Part shown: in pieces, positions 30,701 to 43,007 of the stretch | Layout of the letters: every line of letters starts with the position of its first letter | Position numbering within the stretch: the stretch's first letter is position 1 | DNA from: Brassica napus | Lineage: Eukaryota > Streptophyta > Magnoliopsida > Brassicales > Brassicaceae | Assembly: GCF_020379485.1 (NCBI RefSeq) | Contig: NC_063449.1 | Location: 38,189,473 to 38,253,472 of the forward strand | Length of the DNA: 64,000 bases | Direction: 5' to 3' | Translations under genes and position numbers: made by a program | Notes under the pieces: generated by a model | What the model was told of the DNA's origin: nothing | What the model saw: only the letters and a program-made list of their open reading frames with translations | Database searches by the model: none

Positions 30701-31384
30701 TATAAACCAGTTTCTGAATCTCATAATAAGAATCAGCAGACACATGTCTTCCGGTAAATACTCTTTAAACAAGTCTGCCCATTCGTTCATGCAACTTTCA
30801 GGTAGATTGTGATCAGTTTTAATATTCATCATTCTAGCAGCTAACGACAATTTAGAGAGACCTTCTCTACAACCACTGTAAAGTGGTTGATTCGCCGCGT
30901 TTAACATTTCGTAAATCTTTTTTGCATCTATATTAGGTTCTTCATCTTCATCATGAGCTACGAATGCATCAGCTACCATATCATGAACCCTATCATAATT
31001 TATCATCTCCTCCTGATGGTAACTATGTTCATTATGAAAATGATGATCAACCGGTTCTTTTTCCTGAAAATTGCTATTACTACTACTAGCTTCATTCTGA
31101 TCATAATTAAAACCTTCTCCATGTTGAAACCAGATATAGTAATTTGGCGTGAAACCTCTATTTATTAAATGCTTCCAAACATTTTCACGGTTTGCCAGTT
31201 TTGAATTGTTGCATTTCCGACAAGGACATAACATCTTACCGCTTTCTTGGGCGAGCGGTGTTGAATCTGCTTGATGCATAAATGTCTCCAGGCCCGCAAG
31301 GTATTCTTTCGTCACTTTCCCGTTAGCATCTCTATGCATATACATCCACTTCCGCAACTCGTAAATAGTCCCGGAGCCAGCCAT
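27709..31384 (-). pseudogene. TNP2-type transposase of CACTA-2, heavily mutated
   Basis: The gene starts at ATG 31384 (MAGSGTIYELRKWMYMHRD) and runs leftwards. The Transpos_assoc cysteines (CPCRKCNNSK), the Transposase_21 core (SDFPAYGMLSGWTTHGRLAC), DUF4218 (LEKIFPPGYFDVMEHLAVHL) and DUF4216 (YNKFEPFILASQADQV) are recognisable in order. Breaks seen: one base lost near 30741, a TAA at 30582-30584, TGA at 30414-30416, TGA at 30246-30248, TAG at 29688-29690, a splice donor reading AT instead of GT at 29277-29278, and one base lost near 28105. Most point changes are C-to-T or G-to-A relative to the expected codon or to CACTA-1. It cannot make a full transposase. Confidence 0.9.
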
Positions 31385-31442
31385 TTTTTTTGCTTTCACG
31401 TTTTTTGTTGTTGGTGTGTTTAAAATGATGTTCAAACATCCA

Positions 31443-31450
31443 TATTTATA
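31443..31450 (-). promoter_or_regulatory. TATA box of the CACTA-2 TNP2 gene
   Basis: TATAAATA on the minus strand, 59 bases upstream of the start codon. It is the same arrangement as in CACTA-1. Confidence 0.55.
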
Positions 31451-31479
31451 GGAAATTTTGAATCTGGTAGTTGTAATTT

Positions 31480-31817
31480 TCCTATGAATTTACGACGAAA
31501 ATTAATTAGGTGGCAAAAAAAAACGTGTAACACCTATAAAGTTGGTGGATTCAAAATTTTCTCGCTAAATATACGTAAATTATTTTCTCGTAAATAACAC
31601 GCGAAGTTTACGTCGTATTTATGAGGAAATAGTATTTCCTCGTAAAAAACACGTCAAATTACATCGACTTTACGACGAAACGCTTTTGTCGTTACTTTAC
31701 GAGGAAATAACGATGACATTATTTTTCCACGTAAGTTTTTCGTAAAATCGACGTAAATTTACGAGGATTGTTTTTCCTTGTTAACTTTCCTCGTTAAGCA
31801 TGTGTTTTCTTGTAGTG
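31480..31817 (-). repeat. Right terminal and subterminal repeats of CACTA-2
   Basis: TTTACGACGAAA, TTCCTCGTAAA and ACGTAAATT motifs in both orientations lead to the terminal TGTTTTCTTGTAGTG. Confidence 0.8.
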
Positions 31818-34349
31818 TGATATTTCACAACAATACTCAGATAGTTAAAATTTCAGTACCTAACATATCTAAATCAATATATGAATATTGTTATGAAATG
31901 AAAAGCTACAGAAAAAGGTAAAAAGATCGAATGAATTTCATGGTTTTGAATGAAAAAATACCACAAACTTTCGGTATACTGAAGCTGAAGTCCTTAAATA
32001 ATATAATACTCATAATTTAGTTTTAAGATTTGGAAAATAAAAGATAAAATATGGTTTTGTAATAATCTTCTTTCATACAAAATATTTCTAAGACAAGAAA
32101 AGATCGATAGCATAAGATATAACGTATCCTTATTTTGTAATATATTACGTATTTTCACATCTGCATTTTTAAGTCACATGCACTATGTAAAGGTAACATT
32201 GACAGTATATGGTCAAAGTAAAGTTATAAATTTAGTATTTAGGTTTCATTGATATATCTTTGTGGTTTTATGATTTTTAAAATGATCTAATTCAGATTAA
32301 CTAATTTATATATTACATTAATTGATAGACAAAGATCAACTTCATAAGCTCTATGATGAGATGTTTGACAAAAAAAAAATTGAATCATGAAGTGTCAAAC
32401 AGTGGCAAGTTTTGTTCAGTTGTGCAACATATTTTGGTAATCGACTAGCAACTTTAAATGAGAAAATAATGATTTGGAGAGATCATTAAGCTCAGAACGC
32501 TGTAGGCAAACATGTTTTATTATAGGAGAACAAAATAATTGAACTTATATTTTTTAAATATTTCGGCATATCATCAACAAAATCTAGTTTTCTGTAAATT
32601 CAATAAAAAGCCACTTTGGTTTATATTCTGAAACGGTTTTTTTTCTTTAAGAATAATACGTTTTCATAATTATTACACAAAGCTTTCTAGATATTTTTTT
32701 CTACTATTATATTGTAAAGTGAGTTATACATCAATATCAGGTATCTGTACCAATCTATTAAAGAATGAGAAAAGCAGAAGCAAGAATAAATTGGTGAAAA
32801 TCAAATAAGCTGAACTATCGTAAAAGGGGGTTTTCATATTTTATACACAAAATGATCATCTTATATTGTATATTTAAAGGTGTTTGTAGAACCAAATATT
32901 TTAAAAGGGGAAAAAACAATTTCATTAAAAAAAGTATAAGAAGTATGAGAGAATGTCCAACAAAAAGATAAGAAGGAAAAAATTCATCTTGATCGTTCCC
33001 ATTTGTTGGTCACCAATCACACACAGACGCCTTTTTCTTTTGGTAAATATTTGTTAATTTCTCCTTGCGGGATAAAGTATTTTGTTAGTGGGAAATTTCC
33101 ATTTACTTTTTATAATACTTATTATATCAATATAATTTGGAATCATTTTGAATATTGTATGTTTGTTTGAATGTAGAATTCATTCTCTCCCCAACCTCTC
33201 AAAAGTTTCACCTTTTAGCCATTCTATTTTTTTTTTCATTCTTTAGTTGAAAATGACTATAAATTTATATAATCTTCTTGGTTAGAATTTTTTTGAGAGA
33301 AAATAGCTTTCTAGTGAGTAATAAAACGTATATGAGTTAATCGCAGAAAACGTATATGAGTTAATCGCAGAAAACTGGATAATATAACGTCATTAGTATG
33401 TTTTAAACGTCTATAATAATGGTGAGCTTATTTTTAATGACTCATATTTAAAATTGCGTCAAATATCTTACTCGTTTTTCTAATATTATTCAAGAATCAA
33501 ACTTGAGATTGAAATTAATTTTCAATTATTTTTAACCCCATAAAATGCGAGGTTTATATAGATGAATATCTCAAAAATAACAAAGGTATGATGTGCAGCT
33601 GAATTTCTTTTTTGAGTGGCAACCAAATGATTATAGAGACTTTTATAGGCAAATATTTATTGGCTCCACGACAGTCGTTCCATAAATGAACCAAGTCCTC
33701 GTTCCAAAATAAGCCTTAGCCATTTGCAATCTATCATTAGATCCGTAACTAGTCAATAAAGAACTAATCAAACCAAACACTTGCAGGCTTCCCATTTATT
33801 TATAACTTCTAAAATATATCTAAGTAGGTACAAAATCTGTAAAACATCTTAGGAGCATATCAGTATGCAGTAGGGCTGAGGTTCAATGAATCGTAGGAGT
33901 TATAGGATTGTAATTAATATGGAAGAGGGATGATTAGTTATAAGTGCAAGGCACGTCGCAGAAATTGCGATGCTTTTATTCTTACAAAATTTAACAGTTA
34001 ATTATTTGGTGATAATAAATAATGAAAAGATTGATTTTGTTTTTTGACAACAGAGAATCGAATGAATGACTCTTTGACAACAATCTTTAAGAGCAAACAA
34101 GTAACAGAAACTGAAAGTAGATAATTTTTATGTGGATGAAAGTTGAATATGGTACTAAATAAGAAGTATTTCACATTGGAAGGGATTTCTAAAGCAAGAA
34201 AAAAACATACAGCTAAATATAAAAAGTGTATAGTGAATCGTGGTTAGAATTAGTTGTATTTCTTTTGTCTTTCTTTTGGTTTTATATTTTAGAAATATGT
34301 GTAATATTTTGTTAATTAAGCCTTTTTTTTTGTCGTCTATCCATCTAAG
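31818..34349. other. Gene-poor intergenic DNA
   Basis: About 2.5 kb of AT-rich sequence. A 22-bp direct duplication (around CGTATATGAGTTAATCGCAG) lies at about 33327-33372. I see no gene, RNA or transposon ends. Confidence 0.5.
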
Positions 34350-34837
34350 CTAGATCAAGTGGAGAACAAACGAGCCGATTCTCCTGAGAGCATCTCCATC
34401 TGTCCGGGTCTGATCTATATGGGAAAACAAGTAGCCTCTGGTCCTTGCATTCTTTGCTAACGCATCTGCCCGACCATTCCGACTCCGAGGAATATGGGAC
34501 AGACTCACATCCTCAAAATCCTCATGTAGCCTCTGGAAAGCCTCGATCTCTGCCGTAAATGTTGGCCAATCTATCGGGTTTTCTGTCATATCTACTAAGT
34601 CCGAGCAGTCCATCTCGAACCGTATGTTATCCTTTTGTTTCTCATACAAGAGATTGTCCAAAGTAAACCTTTCATCTCAGCATGCAAAGCTGAGAGGCTC
34701 CTGTGACACGCCCTTAATCCGAAGTATTCTGAGCCCATTTGATCCTTAAGACTCCACCCTAAGCCACTAACACTGCCATTACTGATCCATGATGCATCAA
34801 TTTGACATATAGGGATTCCGGGGATCCGAGGGGGCAC
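34350..34837 (-). pseudogene. RNase H-like (RVT_3 type) fragment
   Basis: The minus strand shows an RNase H-like domain in two frames. The first half has CQIDASWISNGSVSGLGWSL and SLSALHAEMKGLLW; the second has FEMDCSDLVDM and HIPRSRNGRADALAKNARTR. The catalytic acidic residues (Asp of DASW, Glu of HAE, Asp of DCSD, Asp of ADALA) are all visible, but a frameshift near 34660-34680 separates the halves and no reverse transcriptase precedes it. It is the 3' relic of a LINE-like element or of a stand-alone RNase H-like gene. Confidence 0.7.
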
Positions 34838-36839
34838 TGAATATTAGTTAGAACAAGTTTTGTGTTTCACTTTGAAGTTGAGTAGTTGACTTCAACTTTG
34901 TTGCTACTGCTTAATTTAATTGTTATCATCTTCACACTGTTTGAGCTTATTGTTTTACTTCTTTCCCATCGTTCACTTCTCTCTTTTTATTTATGTTTTT
35001 GAATATAATAAATTATGATAGTGTGATATATTTCTTCCTTTCTGAAAGTAAAAAAAAAAATCTAGATTTTTTTTTGTTCTACAAAAATAAAATTTCTAAA
35101 TTTTAAAGTATTTTTGTATTTATTAAAAATATTAATCAAATATCTTCGGTTAATAGTTTTTGAAAATGTATAATAAAATTAAATAATAAAATTAATTGTA
35201 AACATTCATTATGAATTGCTCTAGAAAATCCATAATCAAATGCCTGCAAACACCAACAAAAAGTTTTAAGGATCATTCATCATTGTGTAGAATAGCACTT
35301 GGAACAAGATTACATGCCCAAAGTCTCTTGATATTTACATATAATGTGGATGTCCCTTTTATTAGGATGCAGTTGCACACTCATTGGTTTTCATTTATTA
35401 TACTCTGCGTAGTTACATAATTAAAGCTCTTAAAATTAACTTCCAGCATCAAACCATTTATAATGGTGAATAAAGTAGTGAGAAACTTCAGTTAAAGGAA
35501 CGATTAACGTTCATTGGTAGTGGTTTTATACTTATACCACCCAATAATTAGAGGGTGAAAGCATTAAGCATCGATTTACATGCACATAATTGATGATTAG
35601 TGCCATAAGCAGCGCGCAGATGACACGAGCCGACGTGCTGGAAACATTCTACAAATTAGGGATTTACAATTTGACCACAAGAAGTATGAATTGTCGGCAG
35701 GTGATTGGAGAAATAACTCTATCAGACCTTTTTCCTTTGGGTTGAGTGGGTCTAATCCAACCTTAGTGCATCTTTTGTGGCGCATTATTATAACCTCTAT
35801 CTATTCTAGTATATAATATGTTTTATTTAATTAATTGCGACGAATATAGCACACTCAAACCCATGTCATATTTGATCTTAAGTAGAGAGGTACCAACAAA
35901 TACGTACGGAATAAAGCGTACGTCTTTCTGCTATATCTCGTGCCCGCTACTAATCATCGCTGTGAGTCTCTGACTCTTTTGCCTCGGGGTTAGAGAATCA
36001 GGAAGAATAAGGTAAAAAAAGTTTTTAAAAAGATGTCAAATTTTATACACACACACATTAAGTACTGTCGGGTCTATTGGCGTCTGCAAAGTATTTTATT
36101 TTCTCAGGAGTGAGAATCATGTTTCTTTGGGTGTAATGCCGCTTGGGAAAAGGTTACATTTACCTTGTTCGATCCCATGATGATCCACAAAGACGTACCA
36201 CGTATGGATCTCGACTCTTAACTTCGCGGGCATGAGAAATATCATATGTATGCCAACACTCCATTATATTATATGTAAAACACACACAATTCTTTTAAAA
36301 TTACATAAAGATGTATCAATACGTAAGTTTACAATTATTTTAAATTTCAGAAGAAAAGTTTACCCTTAGTTAACACTTAACAGATCAATTAAATTTAATA
36401 TGGTTTATGACTAAACTAAAAAGTATTTAAAATAAATGATATTACTTAAAAGAACAATATATAATTATACTATTAATTTGAATTTTTAATGATAATCTCA
36501 AACATGGGTAGATTCCGCCTTGGCTGCGTAATGTCTATTTATACCATTTCTTTGACTATATGATTCTTGCCTGGGGCACAATAAAATGAATTTTAAATAA
36601 TAAAAAAAATTATTTATACCATTTATTTGTTTGGTATTGTTCACTAATTTGTTTCTTATCATTTTAAAGGAAGACAAAAACACAACCATAGAATACATAT
36701 ATATATATATGTTTATTAATAAAACATCTTTTCTGTAATAAGACAATGAAAAGGCATATAATTTGTTAAAAAAGCTAAAACCACTAAAAGAAGATAAATC
36801 TATTTCTTTTTTAGGAAAATGAAAAAATAATTATAATTA

Positions 36840-36958
36840 AGAAAAAATAGAACTAAATATATTTGGAAAAAAAACATGGATAATAGGATAGAGAAAATAT
36901 ACTCTAACTAGTTAAATAAACATTTAAAAAACATACAGAAAAGGGAAAAATATAGTCT
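36840..36958 (+). repeat. Direct duplication, copy 1
   Basis: About 119 bp (from GAAAAAATAGAACTAAATAT to AAAATATAGTCT) is repeated at about 37144-37264 with a few substitutions and A-run length changes. Confidence 0.8.
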
Positions 36959-37143
36959 ATAAGTCACTGAGAAACAATTCATGAATAATCCAGAATATAT
37001 AGATTTTTATAGAAAACAATTATCTGTAAGTTAAGATTAGAGAAGATTAATTGATGAGGATGCAATAATCGTATGTCTTAATCTATGTGGGTGTATGGAG
37101 GGAATAAAGAGTGAGACACATCATGTGTAGATAATTCTAATTA

Positions 37144-37264
37144 CGAAAAAATAGAATTAAATATATTTGGAAAAAAACATGGATAATAGGATAGAGAAAA
37201 TATACTCTAACTAGTTAAATAGAAATTAAAAAAAAAAAACATACAGAAAAGGGTAAAATATAGT
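37144..37264 (+). repeat. Direct duplication, copy 2
   Basis: Second copy of the segment at 36840-36958, in the same orientation, about 185 bp further on. Confidence 0.8.
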
Positions 37265-38927
37265 CTCGTGATGGTAACCAGGTGGCATTTGCACCATCTT
37301 CCTATTACCTAGATCTGCCTCTGGCGTATAGGATGGTATGTAATTGGGAAGTCTGACCACTGCGTACGTAGCGTCTGATGCCGCCTAAAGAGCCGCTAGC
37401 CGGCCGCGCCTAAATCATAGTTTAAAATACTGTGAAATACCACTAGCAAAAGTAAAATTGAAATTGAAATAGTCGAGACGAGGTATCGTTCCTTCAAAAG
37501 CAGGTCACGTGCATACATCGTTTCTAATACCATGAACAGATATACATGGCCAGTATACTGTGCACATCCACATCTCCCAAATAATAATACCACAATGATA
37601 ACACTGATTATAAAGTTGTAATGCGTTTATCTTTTTCTTATTGGCAAAAAGGTTATAAAAGGAAAGGAAACAATAATGAATGAGGTATCTGTTGTGGTTT
37701 ATCAAGTCTCGACAGGCCACGTCCTCATCCATAAAAAAGCTTTGTGCATGACAAGCTGTGTACCATTTTCCTTTTATTGTCTTTTACCTTTCTACTAATT
37801 TTGTCCAGTGTCAAACATTTAAAGAGTAAAGATCAAGACATGAAGTATTAGGGTTAACCGGGACTATGTCAACTGGATCATCCGGATATTTAAAAATCCA
37901 TGTCTAAGCTGCTATTTCAACAGTTTGATCTGCAGATTTGCTTGGACATGGACTTCGTGCAGAAGTAATCCCTGATGGTTTGCAGAAACCTCCTGTGAAA
38001 GAGCCTACTCAACCTAATTGGGAGTAGTTGACAATGGTCTCTAGGTTCGGTTCTGAAAAGTCGAGGACCAACTTAGAGCACTTCCAATGGGAGGTTCTAT
38101 CCATTGAAATTCTAAATGTGTATATATGTATGTATATTATATATACATATAGTTATTGTGAATAATACTCTTGTTGCAATAAATAAATATATTATAGTAT
38201 TATAGCATTGGTTTTATAATTTTATGCTAGTATGAATTGTTGAAAAGAATAATTAATGTGTATCCAACAAATGTACAAATACGGTAGATCTATCTCTAAA
38301 TAAGATACAGTTGATAAAAAAAACTACCTGATTAGAATATAATAAATTTATAAGAGGAACTTATGTGTATATATTCTTTTCAAAAAAAAAAACTTATGTG
38401 TATACTACCAAAAGAAAGTTGTAGATATAGTTAAAAACTATTAAACATAATAAGTAATATAATCCATTACATTTATTGTGGCAATATTCTAAGAGCAATT
38501 TGAAGGAGCTACATTATTGAAGGAATATTGAGCAGTGAAATACATCAACTTACAAATCTAACGAGAGAACAAAATAGAATTTCTAACCTTTTTTTTTTAT
38601 CAGTGAACTTAGACCGAACAAAGTTCCTTCTCCGAAAGCAATCCTCAAAAATTAAAAGAAAAACTATATTCTAATTTCTAATATTCTAATTTCTAACTTC
38701 TAAGCCTAGTTTTCAAAACAGAGAAATGAGAGAGGTAAATGTTAACATGCGCCACCAGTGACCGTTATCTAAACGGCGCCAAATATTCTGAGGGTAACTT
38801 TTTCACAAGGAAACGCAAACAAAAACCCCCTCTCCCACTTACTTCTTTCCAAAAAAAAAAACACTCACTCACACACACACCACTTTCTATCTCTCCCTTT
38901 CTCTCTCTCCTTCTCTTGCCAGCGAAC

Positions 38928-40737
38928 ATGGAGAAAGGCTTCTCTCCCGTCGGTCTCAGGGTTCTTGTGGTGGACGACGACCCAACCTGGCTCAAGATTC
39001 TTGAGAAAATGCTCAAGAAGTGCTCCTACGAAGGTTCCCTTCTTCTTTTTCTATGTTTTTACACATTGGGAGTCCACCTACTTAATTTCCTCTGCTTTTG
39101 TTTTAACCCCGTTGCAGTCACTACCTGTGGGTTAGCTAGAGAAGCTCTGAGGTTGCTACGAGAGCGTAAGGACGGGTTTGACATCGTGATCAGCGACGTG
39201 AACATGCCTGACATGGACGGCTTCAAGCTCCTTGAGCACGTTGGCCTTGAACTGGACCTCCCTGTCATAAGTGAGACTTCTATATATGATCTTGAGTAAT
39301 AAAATAAAAACAGAAAAGGTTAATTATTAATTTTGTTGTTTGCTTTTACAGTGATGTCGGTGGACGGTGAAACAAGCAGAGTCATGAAAGGCGTCCAGCA
39401 CGGAGCGTGTGACTACCTGCTGAAGCCGATAAGAATGAAGGAGCTGAAGATCATATGGCAACATGTTCTTAGAAAGAAGCTCCAAGAGGTGAGAGACATC
39501 GAAGGCTGCTGCTATGACGTAGGAGCTGATTGGTTCACCCAAGCGCAGTTTCTTGGAGGTGGTGAAGATGTTTCTTTTGGGAAGAAGAGAAAAGACTTTG
39601 ATTTTGAGAAGAAGCTTTTTCAGGATGAGAGTGACCAATCTTCTTCTTCCAAGAAAGCTAGAGTGGTTTGGTCTTATGAGCTTCACCAGAAGTTTGTCAA
39701 CGCTGTTAACCAGATCGGATGTGATCACAGTAAGTACCTCTCTTTAGCATTTCTTCTTGATAGGCAGTGATTTTTCTGGTGTCTTTGTGTATGGCAGAAG
39801 CTGGTCCCAAGAAGATATTGGACCTCATGAATATCCCATGGCTCACTAGGGAGAATGTTGCTAGCCACCTTCAGGTAAAACTTTACCCTTCTCTTTAATC
39901 CAAAAGAGGAAGAACACTAAGCTTTTTGTCACTTTTTCTATTTTTATTTTTATTTTTATTTTGTAGAAATACAGACTGTACCTGAGTAGATTAGAGAAAG
40001 GGAAGGAGATAAAGTGTTATTCTGGTGGAGTAAAGAATATGGATTCACCTCCAAAAGATGCTGAGATTAATTCAGGACATCAAAGCCCTGGCAAGAGCAG
40101 CAGCTATGCATTCCTTAAAGCAACAGAGACTGATCCAAAGCAACTTGCTTCAGCTTCTGTGTCTGACCCCACCAGTGATGTCCACATGCCTCCAAAAGCG
40201 AAAAAGACACGTATAGGATATGATCCTCCCATCTCATCCGGTGTGTTTGACTCTCGGCTTCCCTGGAATGATGTTCCAGACCCACTTGAATCCAAGCCTC
40301 CTATTCTGTACGAGAACAACTTTCTCCAGCAACAGCCATTGCCAAGCCAAAGTTCCTATGTTGCAAACTCTGCACCGTCTCTCATGCAAGAGGAAATGAA
40401 GCCTTCTTATGTGAATGCGGATGAGTTTCTCATGCCACAAGACAAGAACTCTACTGTGATCCTTCAAGATATGGACTTGTCCGCTCCCTTCAGCTCCAAT
40501 GCAACCAGCAATACAGAGTCGATTCCGGGAAGCTTGAACTGGGAACTTCCAGAAGCACACCATTCAGATTCTTTAGACACTGATTTAGACTTCAGTTGGT
40601 TTCAAGGTGAGCATTTCTTTGCAAACACTGGACTCCAAAACTTCCAGTTTCAAGACTACAGTAGTAGCACATCACTCCTGTCTGAGCTCCCTCCCCATCT
40701 TTGGTATGGAAACGACACCCTGACGAGTATACCCTAA
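38928..40737 (+). CDS. ARR11: Type-B two-component response regulator ARR11
   Basis: Five exons (38928-39033, 39118-39270, 39352-39729, 39798-39874, 39967-40737) give 1485 bases, 494 residues. The receiver domain (about 10-125) has the acidic pocket DDD at 16-18, the phospho-accepting Asp62 ([10 protein letters not shown]) and the conserved Lys111 (YLLKPIR). A GARP/Myb-like DNA-binding domain follows (about 190-250: [20 protein letters not shown], then [17 protein letters not shown]). The rest is a Gln/Ser-rich activation region. It acts in the nucleus as a transcription factor switched on by cytokinin phosphorelay. Oddity: the frame ends at TAA 40735-40737, but a +1-type shift right before it would read a further tail, [14 protein letters not shown], which is the C-terminus I remember for Arabidopsis ARR11. 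An indel seems to have cut off that tail; the main domains are intact. Confidence 0.93.
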
Positions 40738-41539
40738 TGGTAGACCAAGGTTTATTCATATCTTGACTCTTGTTCCATTAACTTCTTTTCCTATATTGGT
40801 TGGTAATATGCAGAAAGATTTTCTTTTCCCAAGAACCTTCCATGATCGAATGCATGTACAATAAATCCATGAGCGTCGCAGGCTAACTACACCACATTGA
40901 TAAGACCATATGTTTCATACCCATCTCTTAAGATCATTAAACTGTCACATTAGTTTCGCTTTCTTGTGTGGTAGGAAAATATTAGACCTATCATATCTTG
41001 AGAATAAGATCTCTACTCTACACATTGTGTTTACTGGCAAACTAAGCATTTTTTTCTCCTTATCACACACCTTTGCATTTTGTAGCCCTACACATTGGCT
41101 TTATGTATCCATCATCTGCTAGCTGTTGAGAATCTGTCCCATAAGGTTAGGATCAAAGAATGTGAGAGAGAATTCTAACCAACAGCTTTTTCTTTTTAAG
41201 AAAAGTTGAACTCGCAGGTTGTAACCGAACAGCTCTTTCTTTCAACAAATCTACAAACACAATAGGTTATATGTTACAAGAGATTTAAGAGAAACTGTTT
41301 CTCTGAGAGGTGTATAAAAGAAAAATGTGCACAAAATAGCAGGCATCTCGTCATAATATCCCTTTGGCAGTTGGACCTTCTGCATCCCATATCAAGACGG
41401 TTGAGATTGGAATCAGCTCACCAAGTGTCAGTTCTCCAGCCTTGGGACCCTGGGAAATATAGTCATTCAGTATATGATTCTGCTGAAAAGACACCAAAAC
41501 ATCAACTGAAGATGAACAGAGAGAAACATTGTTACCTGT
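40738..41539. other. Intergenic region between convergent ARR11 and HHL1
   Basis: This holds the 3' regions of both genes, including the out-of-frame remnant of the ARR11 C-terminal codons at about 40720-40765. Nothing else is seen. Confidence 0.5.
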
Positions 41540-42541
41540 TTATACTTGCTTGGCTTTCTCATCAGCGCTTTCTTCATCTGCCCCAGAATTCAACGATGAT
41601 ATCTTCCCGAATGACTCTTTAGCATCCCCGAAAAAGTCTTTCACTTTGTCCAACACTGTTTTAAGCTGGTCCTGAGTTGGGAGCTGTGATATTACAGGAC
41701 AAAACTCAAATGTTTTAGAAGGAAAAAACATGCACCATTCACTCACACTCAATGGAGTTAAAGTGGTTGTATAGCTCACCTCAATGACATCCGAGGTACT
41801 AAGTGCAGCTCTCATGTTCCCGTTTTCCTGAAAACCAAAGACTTCAGAGCTTGTAAAAGGAAAAGAAACCAGAGCTACCAAGACAGAGAGCATTACAACA
41901 AGTTTGTAGCCATATCGAAACTCAGTGGCAGTCCGCAAGACACGATGCTGCTTAATTGCAGTCTTTTGTATTTCCTTTTCATCCTATTGAAGATGCAAAA
42001 CAATCAGGAAATCACATCAAAATCAGACAAAGTAAATAGATAAGCACAGCTTGTCTTACTTACTCTGTAAATGACAGCAGCAATGTTTCTAGCAATGGTG
42101 TCTTTGTAGATATACTTTCCCAAGAGGTTATCTTTAGCAGCAACCATGATCTTTGCAGTTGGATAGTGGATACCAAAGATACACCTGTTTCAAGAAACAC
42201 TATTATTAACACAACAATCAAGACTTCAAGCCAAGTAAAACCAAGGGGAGGTGATGAGGGAGGGAGAGACGAACATTGGCCATACGAATGAAGATAACGA
42301 ATCTAGGGTTTCCGTCGTCTTCAATCTTAGGCATGGGAGGAGGTGTGCGTTGATACTGACGAGCCGCCATTCCTTTCTTCCCTTTCGCCTCCACCACGAA
42401 AACCATCCCCCGCTTCGCAGATTCTCGGCATGCTGTTCTCGAGGTGAACAGAGAGTGTCTTGCTAAACCGACCTCTTCGAGTCTTCCTGTATTCTTCAAT
42501 GGAAGCCGAGCCAACGCGTTGAGAGACATACTCACCTCCAT
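41540..42541 (-). pseudogene. HHL1: HHL1-like chloroplast protein gene with an out-of-frame deletion
   Basis: Five exons are recognisable: 42275-42541, 42064-42184, 41897-41983, 41780-41827 and 41540-41683. The product resembles HYPERSENSITIVE TO HIGH LIGHT 1, a thylakoid protein involved in photosystem II repair. Exon 1 encodes a plastid transit peptide and the conserved MAARQYQRTPPPMPKIEDDG. Later exons give KIMVAAKDNLLGKYIYKD, RVLRTATEFRYGYKL and an acidic tail around KVKDFFGDAKESFGK. Exon lengths total 667, so the frame does not close. In exon 2, after WYPL, about 17 bases seem missing compared with the remembered orthologue, and the frame meets TAA within 10 codons. Everything else, including splice sites, is clean, so this is either a young pseudogene or an assembly error. 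A cryptic acceptor (GCAAAG) just after the deletion could restore the frame with loss of a few residues. Confidence 0.8.
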
Positions 42542-43007
42542 TGAGCACCGTGTGCAATGGGGATGATGATTTCGTTGGATCGTACCTTATCCATTGGGTG
42601 TGCCACTTGTCCTACTCGGTTTAATTGAACCGGAAAGGGATTTAGCCACTTATTATTCTATGTACCAGCTTGATCCACCTCACGTCTCTGTACGCCACTA
42701 GAAACCAGGGGTGGCAAAATTCCACAAACCAAATTTGAATAAAAAAAAACCGAACCGGAATCAAAAGGTTTAGAACTCAAACCACATAATAGAATAACTA
42801 GAATAATGTAGAGATTTTGTTTAATGATTTTATTTGAATTCTTGAATCAGCATTTCAAATTCCATACTTTGAGTCTTCACTCTGCTTCACTCAATAAACA
42901 GTCTCCGACAACACCAAAAAGTTGTTCAGCTTGGCAAAACAGCATTTTCATTTTTCACCAGCCGGACAGATTCATTACAGAACATCCTACTGTTAAATGC
43001 GCAGATA

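Larger units (their letters stand above)
12870..31817 (-). mobile_element. CACTA-2: decayed En/Spm transposon containing a nested gypsy element
   Basis: CACTACAAGAAAACA at 12870 and its inverted copy ending at 31817 are flanked by TGA on both sides (12867-12869 and 31818-31820). The subterminal arrays use TACGACGA, TCGTAAA and CCTCGTAA motifs, a different set from CACTA-1, although the terminal 15 bp are the same. Both transposase genes are on the minus strand and carry nonsense changes and frameshifts. Without the 11.4-kb gypsy insertion (15554-26946) the element would be about 7.6 kb. Confidence 0.95.
34838..38927. other. Intergenic DNA upstream of ARR11
   Basis: AT-rich DNA with no recognisable gene. 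It contains a duplicated segment (about 36840 and 37142) and a short GC-rich patch around 37380-37410. The last 100 bases before 38928 are CT-rich and probably the ARR11 leader. Confidence 0.5.

Noticed and set aside
37380..37410. GC-rich palindromic patch (GCTAGCCGGCCGCGCC)
   Set aside because: It stands out from AT-rich surroundings, but no element ends or gene could be attached to it.
39327..39728. 133-codon frame antisense to ARR11
   Set aside because: It is the shadow of ARR11 exon 3 and has no domain.
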